Source: Desulfitobacterium_A sp035539115 | GTDB taxonomy: Bacteria; Bacillota; Desulfitobacteriia; Desulfitobacteriales; Desulfitobacteriaceae | DNA: 64,000 bases | Direction: 5' to 3' | Assembly: GCF_035539115.1 (NCBI RefSeq) | Contig: NZ_DATLJA010000036.1 | Coordinates: forward strand, 1-64,000 | Shown: in pieces, positions 51,096 through 58,411 of the stretch | Position numbering within the stretch: the stretch's first letter is position 1 | Layout: every line of letters starts with the position of its first letter | The notes under the pieces: generated by a model | The model's database searches: none | Told to the model about the DNA's origin: nothing | The model's input: the letters and a program-made list of their open reading frames with translations, nothing else | Program-made: the position numbers and the translations under genes

Positions 51096-51768
51096 CTAGT
51101 TCTTGATCGCTACACGATTGTCTTCAAGGAGTGCGATTAGCTGTGCATCCTTAACCAAGCGGGGAATTTTCACCTGGTTAAGGGACGCACCCCGTCGAAG
51201 CAATTCCTGACGTAGTTTAGCAAACGTTCCTGGCTGTACTTTATCCATTTTCAGGGAGATGATCCGGTTTCCTTCAATACCCGCTCGATAACGGGGATTC
51301 ATCTCTTCAAGGTAATGTTCAAGGTTTGTCTGAAAGGTTTTAATATCAGAAGAAGCGATTTCAACATAGAAATGATAATGCCCTACAGCTTCCTTCATAA
51401 ACTCAAGGCTTGGGCTTTGATGATAATACCCTACCACTTTGACCACATCCTCGAGACGATAACGGTAAAATCCCGAGAAATTGGTCACAACAATTTCATA
51501 CATTTCACCGACTCGTAAATCCTTTAGTTCAAGGGTAGAAGGTTTCGAAGAATCGGACTCTTTGATTGGAATAAATTCATAGTAAGCTGATCGAGGCGTG
51601 ATAACATAGGTTGCTTCATTAACGTTAACTGCTAAGCCTATCAGGGCTTCCGTGGCCCCATAGACCGCTGAATAAACGGGTAATTTTCCAGAATAGTAAT
51701 TTAGTTTGTCCAATCTGATCCGCCGCAAAAGCATAAACAACGTTCACGATTTTCTCAAAAAAGCTCAT
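51096..51768 (-). pseudogene. GH3-family acyl-adenylate/amido synthetase, broken by internal deletion
   Basis: From 51740 to 51096 the frame encodes the C-terminal 210 residues of a GH3-type enzyme: 'YYSGKLPVYSAVYGATEAL', 'AYYEFIPI' and 'SGFYRYRLEDVVKVVGYY' are its landmarks. Whole members have roughly 500-600 residues, with the ATP-binding N-terminal half missing here. A proper start exists at 51768 (AGGGAG, 7 bases, ATG) and reads MSFFEKIVNVVYAFAA, but in another frame. It meets the C-terminal part near 51722. The simplest reading is loss of about 900 bases inside the gene, leaving a 5' stub out of frame with the rest. GH3 proteins join acyl groups to amino acids. Confidence 0.75.
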
Positions 51769-51787
51769 TATTCTACTCCCTGTTTTT

Positions 51788-52225
51788 CTATCTCAAATCT
51801 GATACTTCGTCAAGCACCTGAAGGTAACGAATTAGGTGTTGATTAAGGAGTTCAATCTCCTCTTCACCTAACCGATTTAATATGTGTTGATGAATCGTGG
51901 AAAGTCTCTGATCGAAAAAAGCCAATTGACTCTCTCCTTCTTCCGAAAGCTTGATCAACACCAGTCGTCGATCCTGATCACTTCGTTCGCGAGTGATCAA
52001 TCCCAGTTTATATAATCGATCGACAAACCCGGTCACCGCCCCTAGTGTAATATCGTATAGTTTAGCGATCTCTGACGGTGTACAGCTCTCTTGCCGTTTA
52101 AGATACATAAGAAAATGAAATTGATGAAGAGAAATCTTTTCTTCAGTAGGTATGAGAAATTTTTGATATTTTTGTCCTATTGAGTGTATTACACTATCAG
52201 TCTCCATTAAATTAGATATCATCAT
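51788..52225 (-). CDS. MarR-family transcriptional regulator
   Basis: 145 residues with the MarR winged helix: 'CTPSEIAKLYDITLGAVTG', recognition helix then the wing 'RERSDQDRRLVLIKLSEEG'. Such proteins repress efflux or detoxification genes and are released by small aromatic compounds. The ATG at 52225 is preferred because GAGG lies 5 bases upstream (the ATG directly after is also possible). It leads a unit with the GH3 remnant and the MFS exporter, which it probably regulates. Confidence 0.88.
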   Translation of the reverse strand: MMISNLMETDSVIHSIGQKYQKFLIPTEEKISLHQFHFLMYLKRQESCTPSEIAKLYDITLGAVTGFVDRLYKLGLITRERSDQDRRLVLIKLSEEGESQLAFFDQRLSTIHQHILNRLGEEEIELLNQHLIRYLQVLDEVSDLR

Positions 52226-52298
52226 TAGCACCTCGATCCTCGGTAAATTATATGCCGCACTAATAGTTTATGTCAATAACTAATTATGTAAAAATATG

Positions 52299-53171
52299 TT
52301 AAGTTAGTTTCAAAGGATTAAACTTTTTTTCTGATTGGGGTTCAAATTCTAGGCAGCTTGGAAATATAATTTCCAGGATCTCTTCAAATTTTGAATTCTC
52401 GAGGTCGTCATTCACAAGATAAATTGGAAATCGATCCGCTCTAAAGGGTGTCTGTAGTCTGATCCATTGCTCTAGGGTCTGTGTCCCCTGACCTCCGATC
52501 GACTTTTCAAGTCGGGTGTAATAAGCAGATAAGGCGTTTGGCTCTAGCTCAGCAGCTTGACCATAACCGTCACGTTGTCGAGCATAGAGCTGGAGCACAT
52601 ATCGTCGTTTCTCTTCATCCCATTCTGGATGATTCTGAAAGAGGTAAACATTAGCGAGCGTTTCTTCTATACAATCTTGCGTTCCCCACATCGGAGCATA
52701 GACTTCCTTTTTATAACGTGGGTAGTGCGACAATGCGCTGGTTCGGCCTAATGCGAAGCAAGAACGAGTCCCTCGCTCAGCATAACGTTCAACAAGGTAA
52801 TGAAAGGCCCCATGAGATTGGACACATTCTAAGGCAAATGCATGAGCTTTACCTAAAGATAACCCTGTCGTTTCCAGGATATTTATGAGCAAGGCTGCAA
52901 AAAAGCGTGCATATATGTAAAGTCCAAATTCAGTCCCATTGAAATGATAAGGCCGATAGGTGGCAACCATGTCGAAATTTTCACAACGCTGTTCATTAAA
53001 ATACTTATCCGCCCAGTTGAAGTTTTTCTTAAACCAAGATAAGGGTTTTACTCGAAGTCTTCTAAGTACCGGCTTAGGAAGTTCTAAGGTTTCCCAGTCT
53101 GGAATAGCATAACATTCCTCAGACTTTTCTTCTTTTACTCCGATTTTTAAACTCTTCAATAGTAGCTCCAC
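52299..53171 (-). CDS. Protein of unknown function, possibly zincin-like
   Basis: 290 residues; I do not recognise the family. Two features stand out: 'ECVQSHGAFHYLVE' (His 120 and His 124, spaced as in HExxH but with Gly in place of Glu) and 'CIEETLANVYLF' (Glu 169/170, Asn 174), an arrangement seen in some plasmid- and phage-borne metallopeptidase-like proteins. No signal peptide or membrane helix. The GTG at 53171 lies almost on AAGG; a TTG at 53159 with GGTGGAG 6 bases upstream may be the true start. It lies upstream of the MarR gene on the same strand, with no clear functional link. Confidence 0.6.
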   Translation of the reverse strand: MELLLKSLKIGVKEEKSEECYAIPDWETLELPKPVLRRLRVKPLSWFKKNFNWADKYFNEQRCENFDMVATYRPYHFNGTEFGLYIYARFFAALLINILETTGLSLGKAHAFALECVQSHGAFHYLVERYAERGTRSCFALGRTSALSHYPRYKKEVYAPMWGTQDCIEETLANVYLFQNHPEWDEEKRRYVLQLYARQRDGYGQAAELEPNALSAYYTRLEKSIGGQGTQTLEQWIRLQTPFRADRFPIYLVNDDLENSKFEEILEIIFPSCLEFEPQSEKKFNPLKLT

Positions 53172-53340
53172 CCTTCCCCCTGCATTCTGAAATGCTAAGT
53201 TGCTTAGTAAACATTATGCAAGGGAAAGGGCTAGAATTCTTAGTATTCTTTATCCTACGATGAAACCTTTATTTCATAAGCGAAAACTGCGACAGATCGG
53301 GATCATGGGGCTAGCAGTCTGGGAATTTTAGAATATTACA

Positions 53341-53382
53341 AAGAGTGAAGGCAGCTTCCTATTAGAAGTAGCCTTCACTCTT
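53341..53382 (-). terminator. Terminator after the NrfD-type gene
   Basis: AAGAGTGAAGGC/GCCTTCACTCTT outer stem with an inner CTTC/GAAG pairing, 22 bases past the stop; it closes the molybdoenzyme operon. Confidence 0.8.
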
Positions 53383-53404
53383 TTCACCACTTGTAATTTA
53401 AAAT

Positions 53405-54733
53405 TTAATGTTTTTCGGGCAAGAAAGCATAGAGTTTAAGCGCTAGGGAAACCACAAACGTCACAATGCCAAACGGTAAAATCGCGAGCAAGCCTTCGAC
53501 CAAACTTGGTACGTAAGACCAGGAGGTAACAAAGGACGGCATCCCATCGCGCAATTGACCTACCGAGATTGGGTATGCCCAGCTCTCAATTCCAGCTGCA
53601 GGTAAGCTTAAAGTTAAAGGAATCGCGTTAAAGGCTGGGAACATGAGCATCATTCGATGGGCGAATACGCCACTAAAGAGAAGAACACTGCCAAAGATTA
53701 GTGATTGGTAAGAACGTTTGCCCCGGGCAGAGAAGAAATAAAACATCGTAAAACCTGGGAGAAGGAGTTCTGTGGCATAAACTAAACTATAACGGCCAAA
53801 GAGCAGAGAGAAAAGTTCATGAGCCTCCTGTTTCCCCCACCAACCATGGATCACAAGATCGACAAAGACAAAGAAAAAGTGAACTACGAGCGCGCCAGCA
53901 ACGATACTGGCTAAGATTTTAAAGGCGTCGTTGTATTCTGTGAACCGTTCTTTGCCGGCTACCAATAAGCCAATGAGCATGACTAAGGCAGTGCCTGAGG
54001 CTATCGCCACTGCGATAAAATCAGGAGGAAGAATCGCCGTATTCCACCAACCGCGCGAAGCCTGTGTCGCAAAGATCAACGCTGTGACTGTGTGAAGCAG
54101 GATCGCAAAGGGAAGACCAATCAATGAGATTCGTTTGGACCATTTTTTAGAAAACTTTTGCACTTCTTCAAGGGAGCGACTTTTAGTCCAGCCATTGAAG
54201 AAACCCCGTCCCTCACTTTTCCAATCAGGTAATAGTTGAACATAAACACTTAAAAAAGTGACAACCATATAAGCGCTGATCACCATCACATCCCACACCA
54301 GTGGGGAGCGAAAGTTTGGATGAAAAAAGATATTAAGAATTCGATCGATTCTCCCCATATCCGGCAAAATCATCGCTCCCGCTGCCAGAACACTGGCAAA
54401 GGCGGAGAGAGAGGCAATCCGGGTGAAGGGTTTGAGTTTTTCGAGATCAAATAGATAAACCGAAGAGGAAACGATTAAACCCCCTGCTGCAATCCCGACG
54501 AAAAAAGCAAATGTGGCAATATATAACCCCCAGCTAAAAGGGTTTCGCATATTCGTCACAATCAAACCTTGACTTAACTGATAGCCCCAGGCTGATAGTG
54601 AAATGAGTATGGCGATAATTGATATGCCGATTACTTTATTCAAGGGTTTTTCTGTCAGATTTTTAGGTCGTAATCCTAAAGGATTTACCGCACCGATATT
54701 GCTGAACGCTGCGGGTTGCGAATCTACTCTCAT
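53405..54733 (-). CDS. NrfD/PsrC-type membrane subunit of the molybdoenzyme
   Basis: 442 residues with about nine to ten membrane helices. 'NPFSWGLYIATFAFFVGIAAGG' at 63-84 is the typical NrfD helix start, and 'WWNTAILPPDFIAVAIASG' and 'MFPAFNAIPLT' are similar to PsrC-type anchors. These subunits exchange electrons with menaquinol. No haem-binding cytochrome b signature is present. GGGAG precedes the ATG by 8 bases. It is the last gene of the three-gene redox operon. Confidence 0.9.
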   Translation of the reverse strand: MRVDSQPAAFSNIGAVNPLGLRPKNLTEKPLNKVIGISIIAILISLSAWGYQLSQGLIVTNMRNPFSWGLYIATFAFFVGIAAGGLIVSSSVYLFDLEKLKPFTRIASLSAFASVLAAGAMILPDMGRIDRILNIFFHPNFRSPLVWDVMVISAYMVVTFLSVYVQLLPDWKSEGRGFFNGWTKSRSLEEVQKFSKKWSKRISLIGLPFAILLHTVTALIFATQASRGWWNTAILPPDFIAVAIASGTALVMLIGLLVAGKERFTEYNDAFKILASIVAGALVVHFFFVFVDLVIHGWWGKQEAHELFSLLFGRYSLVYATELLLPGFTMFYFFSARGKRSYQSLIFGSVLLFSGVFAHRMMLMFPAFNAIPLTLSLPAAGIESWAYPISVGQLRDGMPSFVTSWSYVPSLVEGLLAILPFGIVTFVVSLALKLYAFLPEKH

Positions 54734-54767
54734 ATTTCACACTCCCTCATATTTTTTTGACAACCTC

Positions 54768-54801
54768 AGCCTTTCCCTCCTGTTTTTTTGAGGGGAAGGC
54801 T
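54768..54801 (-). other. Hairpin inside the redox operon
   Basis: AGCCTTTCCCTC pairs with GAGGGGAAGGCT (12 bp, one G-T) between the ferredoxin and NrfD genes. No T-run follows on the minus strand, so it is more likely an mRNA-stabilising or dosage hairpin than a full terminator. Confidence 0.5.
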
Positions 54802-54814
54802 TTAACTTCCACTC

Positions 54815-55501
54815 TTAGCGATTAGGCTTACTGGCTGGTAGATAATAGACCTTAGGCTGAGTCCCGAGTTCTTCCTTCAAACGTATGGCTTGCCGCTCGC
54901 GGATGAGACGGCTGACTTCAGATTCGGGGTCATCTAAATCGCCGAAAAATCGTGCTTTCGCGGGGCAGGAACGAACACAAGCAGGGAGCTCTCCTTTAGA
55001 GGTATATTGAAAACAGAAGGTACACTTCTCCACGACGCCTACCGGGCGACTTGGCGTATAGACCAACTGCCCCTCTTTATCCCGAACATCAGTGGGATAA
55101 CCATACTCATACCCTTGTTCATATCCAACCCGTGCTTTCGCTTTCTTGGGATCTTCCCAATTGAATTGGCGAACATTATAGGGGCAGGCAGCGAGACAAT
55201 AACGACAACCGATGCATCGATCATAGTCAACGAGAACCACGCCTCGTTCATCCGTATAAGTCGCTCCGACGGGACAGACTTTTTCACAGGGCGCATTATC
55301 GCACATTTGACAGGAGACTGGGAGAAAGTTCATTTGCAAATGCCCATCATTACCCACGGCGGCTTGGTGAAATTCACTACCTGGAGTGAAAACGCGGTTC
55401 CACCAGATGCCTGGGGGTTGAGCATTATGGGATTTACACGAGACGGTGCACGTACGACACCCTATACATTTATCTAAATCGATGACCATACCGAGTCTCA
55501 T
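54815..55501 (-). CDS. Four-cluster 4Fe-4S ferredoxin subunit of the molybdoenzyme
   Basis: 228 residues of the DmsB/PsrB/NrfC type. Four cysteine groups are visible: 'CIGCRTCTVSC' (12-22), 'CQMCDNAPCEKVCP' (64-77), 'CIGCRYCLAACP' (about 96-107) and 'CTFCF..' with 'CVRSCP' (about 162-180). They would carry electrons between the NrfD anchor and the molybdenum subunit. No Tat signal is present; such subunits normally ride out with the Tat-signalled partner. Its ATG overlaps the stop of the catalytic gene by 4 bases (ATGA), which points to translational coupling. Confidence 0.94.
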   Translation of the reverse strand: MRLGMVIDLDKCIGCRTCTVSCKSHNAQPPGIWWNRVFTPGSEFHQAAVGNDGHLQMNFLPVSCQMCDNAPCEKVCPVGATYTDERGVVLVDYDRCIGCRYCLAACPYNVRQFNWEDPKKAKARVGYEQGYEYGYPTDVRDKEGQLVYTPSRPVGVVEKCTFCFQYTSKGELPACVRSCPAKARFFGDLDDPESEVSRLIRERQAIRLKEELGTQPKVYYLPASKPNR

Positions 55502-58068
55502 TGAGCATCACCCACCTTTCTCACATCACAGAGGCATTCATTCCAGGCCGTATTAGGCGCCCAGATTCCAGGGACGAAATAAACTTCATTAGTCGGTTTG
55601 ATAAAAGGATAGGTTAAGGAATTATAGGACTGCCCTTTAAGGTAACGGGCCCACCATCCTTCTTCAAACACAGCGACTTTACGTCCAACACCAGGATCCA
55701 CAACCGCAAATACGGTTAAGGTTCCGCGATCATTATAAAGCTCAACGGTGTCTCCTTCTTTAATCCCCTTCTCCGCGGCGTCTTGGGGATTTAACCAAAC
55801 ACGAGGCTTACCATCTTGAAGTTCATTCATCCAAACATTGTTGGAATGGGTGGAGTGCACCCGATAAATCGCGTTGCGCGTGATATAGGCAAAAGTGTAT
55901 TTCTCCTTGGCCTGCGGATTTAAAGCATATTCACTTTCTACAAAGGGAGGTTTGTGAGTCGGTAAGGCTTCGCCGGCCTGTAAAAAAGCATCCTCATCTT
56001 TATAAAATTCAATGCGACCCGATTTAACAAACTGTGCCGTCTGCTCGATTTTCGCGGGCAGGCTAACCGGTGGGAAAGGCTTTTTATTCTGAATCTGGTC
56101 GTAGAAAGGAATCTGACGGTTGCCGGGAACCGTGGATTTAAGCCGGACCGGTCCTTTCTTCAATTGTTCAAGGGTAATTCCCGCAACGTTTGGTCCCCCC
56201 GTTTGTAGAAGAAGTTCAATAACTTTTTCTGCCGCTTGATTCTCATCAAGTCCAGGGTAGAAGTACTTTTCGAAATCCGGATTATATCGTTTAGCCAACT
56301 CCCGGATGATCCATAGTTCGGATTTTCCTTCGTAGAGAGGTTTGATGGCAGGCTGTTGAAGCTGTAAGAAAGGATGCACAGGTGTAGCAACCATCTCTGT
56401 TTTTTCATACCAGGATACAGCAGGTAAGACGACATGACTGTACTCAGTGGTTGTTGTTTTCTGGAAGTCCATCGTCACAATTAATTCCAAATCACCTTTA
56501 TCTACCATGTCGCGAAGTTTATTTGCCATATTATGCTGGTCGAAAGGGTTTCCCCAACCAAGGACAAGTGCCTTAATTCCGTTTTTCGGCCATTTCGCTT
56601 TCATCGTTTTGGTCGGACCGTTTAAGACATAAAGGAAAGGTACCCAATTTTGCGCCCGTCCTTCAGGTGTCCACCATTCGGCAAGCTTAAAGCGGATTCG
56701 GTATTGCCCAGCATAGGTGGAAATTCCTGTTCCGGGTTTACCAATATTTCCGGTGAGTACGGGCAGCAAAGCCAGGGCACGACCTTTTAAGTCACCATGA
56801 TACCATTGGTAGTTACTCGCACCATAAATGACATGAAGGGCTTTTGCTGTTGCCATTTCATGAGCCACTTTTTTCAGGGTCTCTGGTTTAATTCCGGATT
56901 CCTGTTGGACATATTCAGGGGTATACTTCGCCAAACTTTCTTTTAGCAATTGGAAGGTTGGTTTGGCTTTCACCGTTTCTCCTGTCTTTAAGGGAACCTC
57001 CACTTCTCCTTCAAGAAGCGTATCGAGCGGTAAGTCCAGTTTTTCAGGGTTAACGATAATAAATTGCCCATTATAAACAACATAAGCCTCACGATAAGTC
57101 GGCACATCAGCAGGCTTTACAAGCCCTTGAACCTCATCGGCTTTAATCCGTTTTCCGTTATCAGTACGAATAAGGATCGGTAAATCCGTAAAGGTACGAA
57201 TAAAATCGGCCTTATACAGATTTTCTTCGACAATAATTTTGGCAATACCTAACCCAACGGCTGCATCAGAGCTCCCGTTGATTTGGACCCACTCATCTGC
57301 CTTCGCAGCCGTAGGACTGTAGTTGGGGTCAAAGACCACCATTTTGGCGCCTTTATTGCGTGCTTCAACCAAGAAATGCGCATCCGGCAAACGGGTAGCC
57401 ATGATGTTGGAACCGAAGACTGCAACATAGCTGGAATTTAACCATTCTGCAGGTTCGAGTTCTTCCGACTGAACCCCAAAGGTCATCGGCCAAAACATAG
57501 GAAGGTCCCCATTTTGATCGTAAGCATGATGGAGACTCCAGCCTGCCAGCGTAGCTAGACGAGAAAACGCACCTTTATGGACATAACCTGTCCCTCCAAC
57601 CTGGAAGGCTACTCCAATAGATTCAGGGCCATACTTTTCGGCAATTTCTTTTAACCGTTGAGCCGTAAAATCAAGGGCCTCATTCCAGCTCGCTTCTTGT
57701 AACTCATCTTTTCCCGCTTTTCCCTTTTGGATGAGCGGAGTCTTTAACCGATCTGGACCATAGATCAGATTCATCATCGAGAGTCCTTTGAGACAACCCC
57801 GCGGATTGTATTCTGGGTCAGGATAATCAGCCGCTTGAATAATCGATTTGATTTGATCATTTTCCACGACCGCGTTCATTCCGCACGCCCCTGTACAATT
57901 TGGGGAGCAGGTCGTACGCACTGTCTTAAGATTGGGTACGCCTACCTCTCCTGAAGCATAAGCCTTTTGTGTTAAAGCGACAGCTCCGCCGCCCCCTAAG
58001 AGTACTCCAGTAGCAGTAGCCGCTTTTAGAAATTGACGACGCGACAACTTCATTTTACTTTTACCCAC
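55498..58068 (-). CDS. Tat-exported type II (Asp-ligand) molybdopterin oxidoreductase, catalytic subunit
   Basis: 856 residues. A Tat signal 'SRRQFLKAA' (9-17) is followed by a 4Fe-4S set C54, C58, C62, C92 ('CSPNCTGACG', 'RGCLKG'). The stretch 'DQNGDLPMFWPMTFG' aligns with NarG 'YDWYCDLPPASPQTWG'; so Asp 188 is the likely Mo ligand. Nearby 'WLNSSYVAVFGSN' and 'RLPDAHFLVEAR', and later 'SWYEKTEMVATPVHPFL', also follow the NarG/type II pattern. Relatives reduce nitrate, chlorate or selenate, or oxidise dimethyl sulfide. Substrate here unknown. The GTG at 58068 has GGAGG 8 bases upstream. A sigma-54 promoter lies 135 bases upstream. No maturation chaperone gene is visible. Confidence 0.88.
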   Translation of the reverse strand: MGKSKMKLSRRQFLKAATATGVLLGGGGAVALTQKAYASGEVGVPNLKTVRTTCSPNCTGACGMNAVVENDQIKSIIQAADYPDPEYNPRGCLKGLSMMNLIYGPDRLKTPLIQKGKAGKDELQEASWNEALDFTAQRLKEIAEKYGPESIGVAFQVGGTGYVHKGAFSRLATLAGWSLHHAYDQNGDLPMFWPMTFGVQSEELEPAEWLNSSYVAVFGSNIMATRLPDAHFLVEARNKGAKMVVFDPNYSPTAAKADEWVQINGSSDAAVGLGIAKIIVEENLYKADFIRTFTDLPILIRTDNGKRIKADEVQGLVKPADVPTYREAYVVYNGQFIIVNPEKLDLPLDTLLEGEVEVPLKTGETVKAKPTFQLLKESLAKYTPEYVQQESGIKPETLKKVAHEMATAKALHVIYGASNYQWYHGDLKGRALALLPVLTGNIGKPGTGISTYAGQYRIRFKLAEWWTPEGRAQNWVPFLYVLNGPTKTMKAKWPKNGIKALVLGWGNPFDQHNMANKLRDMVDKGDLELIVTMDFQKTTTTEYSHVVLPAVSWYEKTEMVATPVHPFLQLQQPAIKPLYEGKSELWIIRELAKRYNPDFEKYFYPGLDENQAAEKVIELLLQTGGPNVAGITLEQLKKGPVRLKSTVPGNRQIPFYDQIQNKKPFPPVSLPAKIEQTAQFVKSGRIEFYKDEDAFLQAGEALPTHKPPFVESEYALNPQAKEKYTFAYITRNAIYRVHSTHSNNVWMNELQDGKPRVWLNPQDAAEKGIKEGDTVELYNDRGTLTVFAVVDPGVGRKVAVFEEGWWARYLKGQSYNSLTYPFIKPTNEVYFVPGIWAPNTAWNECLCDVRKVGDAQ

Positions 58069-58202
58069 TCGATATACCTCCACTTCTTACTCATTTACCT
58101 AAAGCATTATTTAGTAAGTCATAATATTAAAATGTTATGACTTATTTCCTGCCCTTGCTTGAAAACTTTCTCACTTAAAGGGTCAGACGTTGTAAATATA
58201 AA

Positions 58203-58219
58203 AGCAAGATTCATGCCAA
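58203..58219 (-). promoter_or_regulatory. Sigma-54 (RpoN) promoter of the molybdoenzyme operon
   Basis: Minus strand TTGGCATGAATCTTGCT matches the -24/-12 consensus YTGGCACGRNNNTTGCW at every fixed place but one (T for C), with the GG and GC elements at exact spacing. Transcription should begin near 58193, giving a leader of about 125 bases. A sigma-54 activator gene lies 2.4 kb upstream. Confidence 0.8.
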
Positions 58220-58223
58220 GAGC

Positions 58224-58295
58224 GATCTCAATTTGACAAGAAAACAGACTTTTCTCGAAACAGTGATGATAGGCGAACTTGATGCTTTTGAGATC
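58224..58295 (-). promoter_or_regulatory. Possible activator-binding half-sites upstream of the sigma-54 promoter
   Basis: GATCTCAA (58224-58231) and TTGAGATC (58288-58295) are exact inverted copies, 64 bases centre to centre, upstream of the sigma-54 promoter. Such a position suits an enhancer-type activator. Binding is inference. Confidence 0.35.
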
Positions 58296-58369
58296 TATCG
58301 ATTAGAAGGGCTAATACGTGTTATAAATCTTCAATTTCGGGAAAACAAGAATTAGTCCTCTACAAAACA

Positions 58370-58401
58370 CGAAAACCCTCTAATATATTAGAGGGTTTTC
58401 G
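58370..58401 (-). terminator. Terminator after the NasA-like gene
   Basis: A perfect 32-base palindrome: CGAAAACCCTCTAATA followed by its exact complement, 10 bases past the stop. It isolates the downstream sigma-54-driven operon. Confidence 0.8.
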
Positions 58402-58411
58402 AAAAATTATT

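Larger units (their letters stand above)
58084..58411. other. Control region between the two molybdoenzyme units
   Basis: 330 bases without a supported gene. It holds the terminator of the NasA-like gene (58370-58401), a sigma-54 promoter (58203-58219) and a spaced inverted repeat GATCTCAA/TTGAGATC (58224-58231 and 58288-58295). Confidence 0.7.

Noticed and set aside
58170..58355. Open stretch on the plus strand ending '..LRVINLQFRENKN'-like before a TAG, between the two molybdoenzyme units
   Set aside because: No ribosome site or upstream start, no recognisable motif, and it overlaps the sigma-54 promoter region on the other strand.
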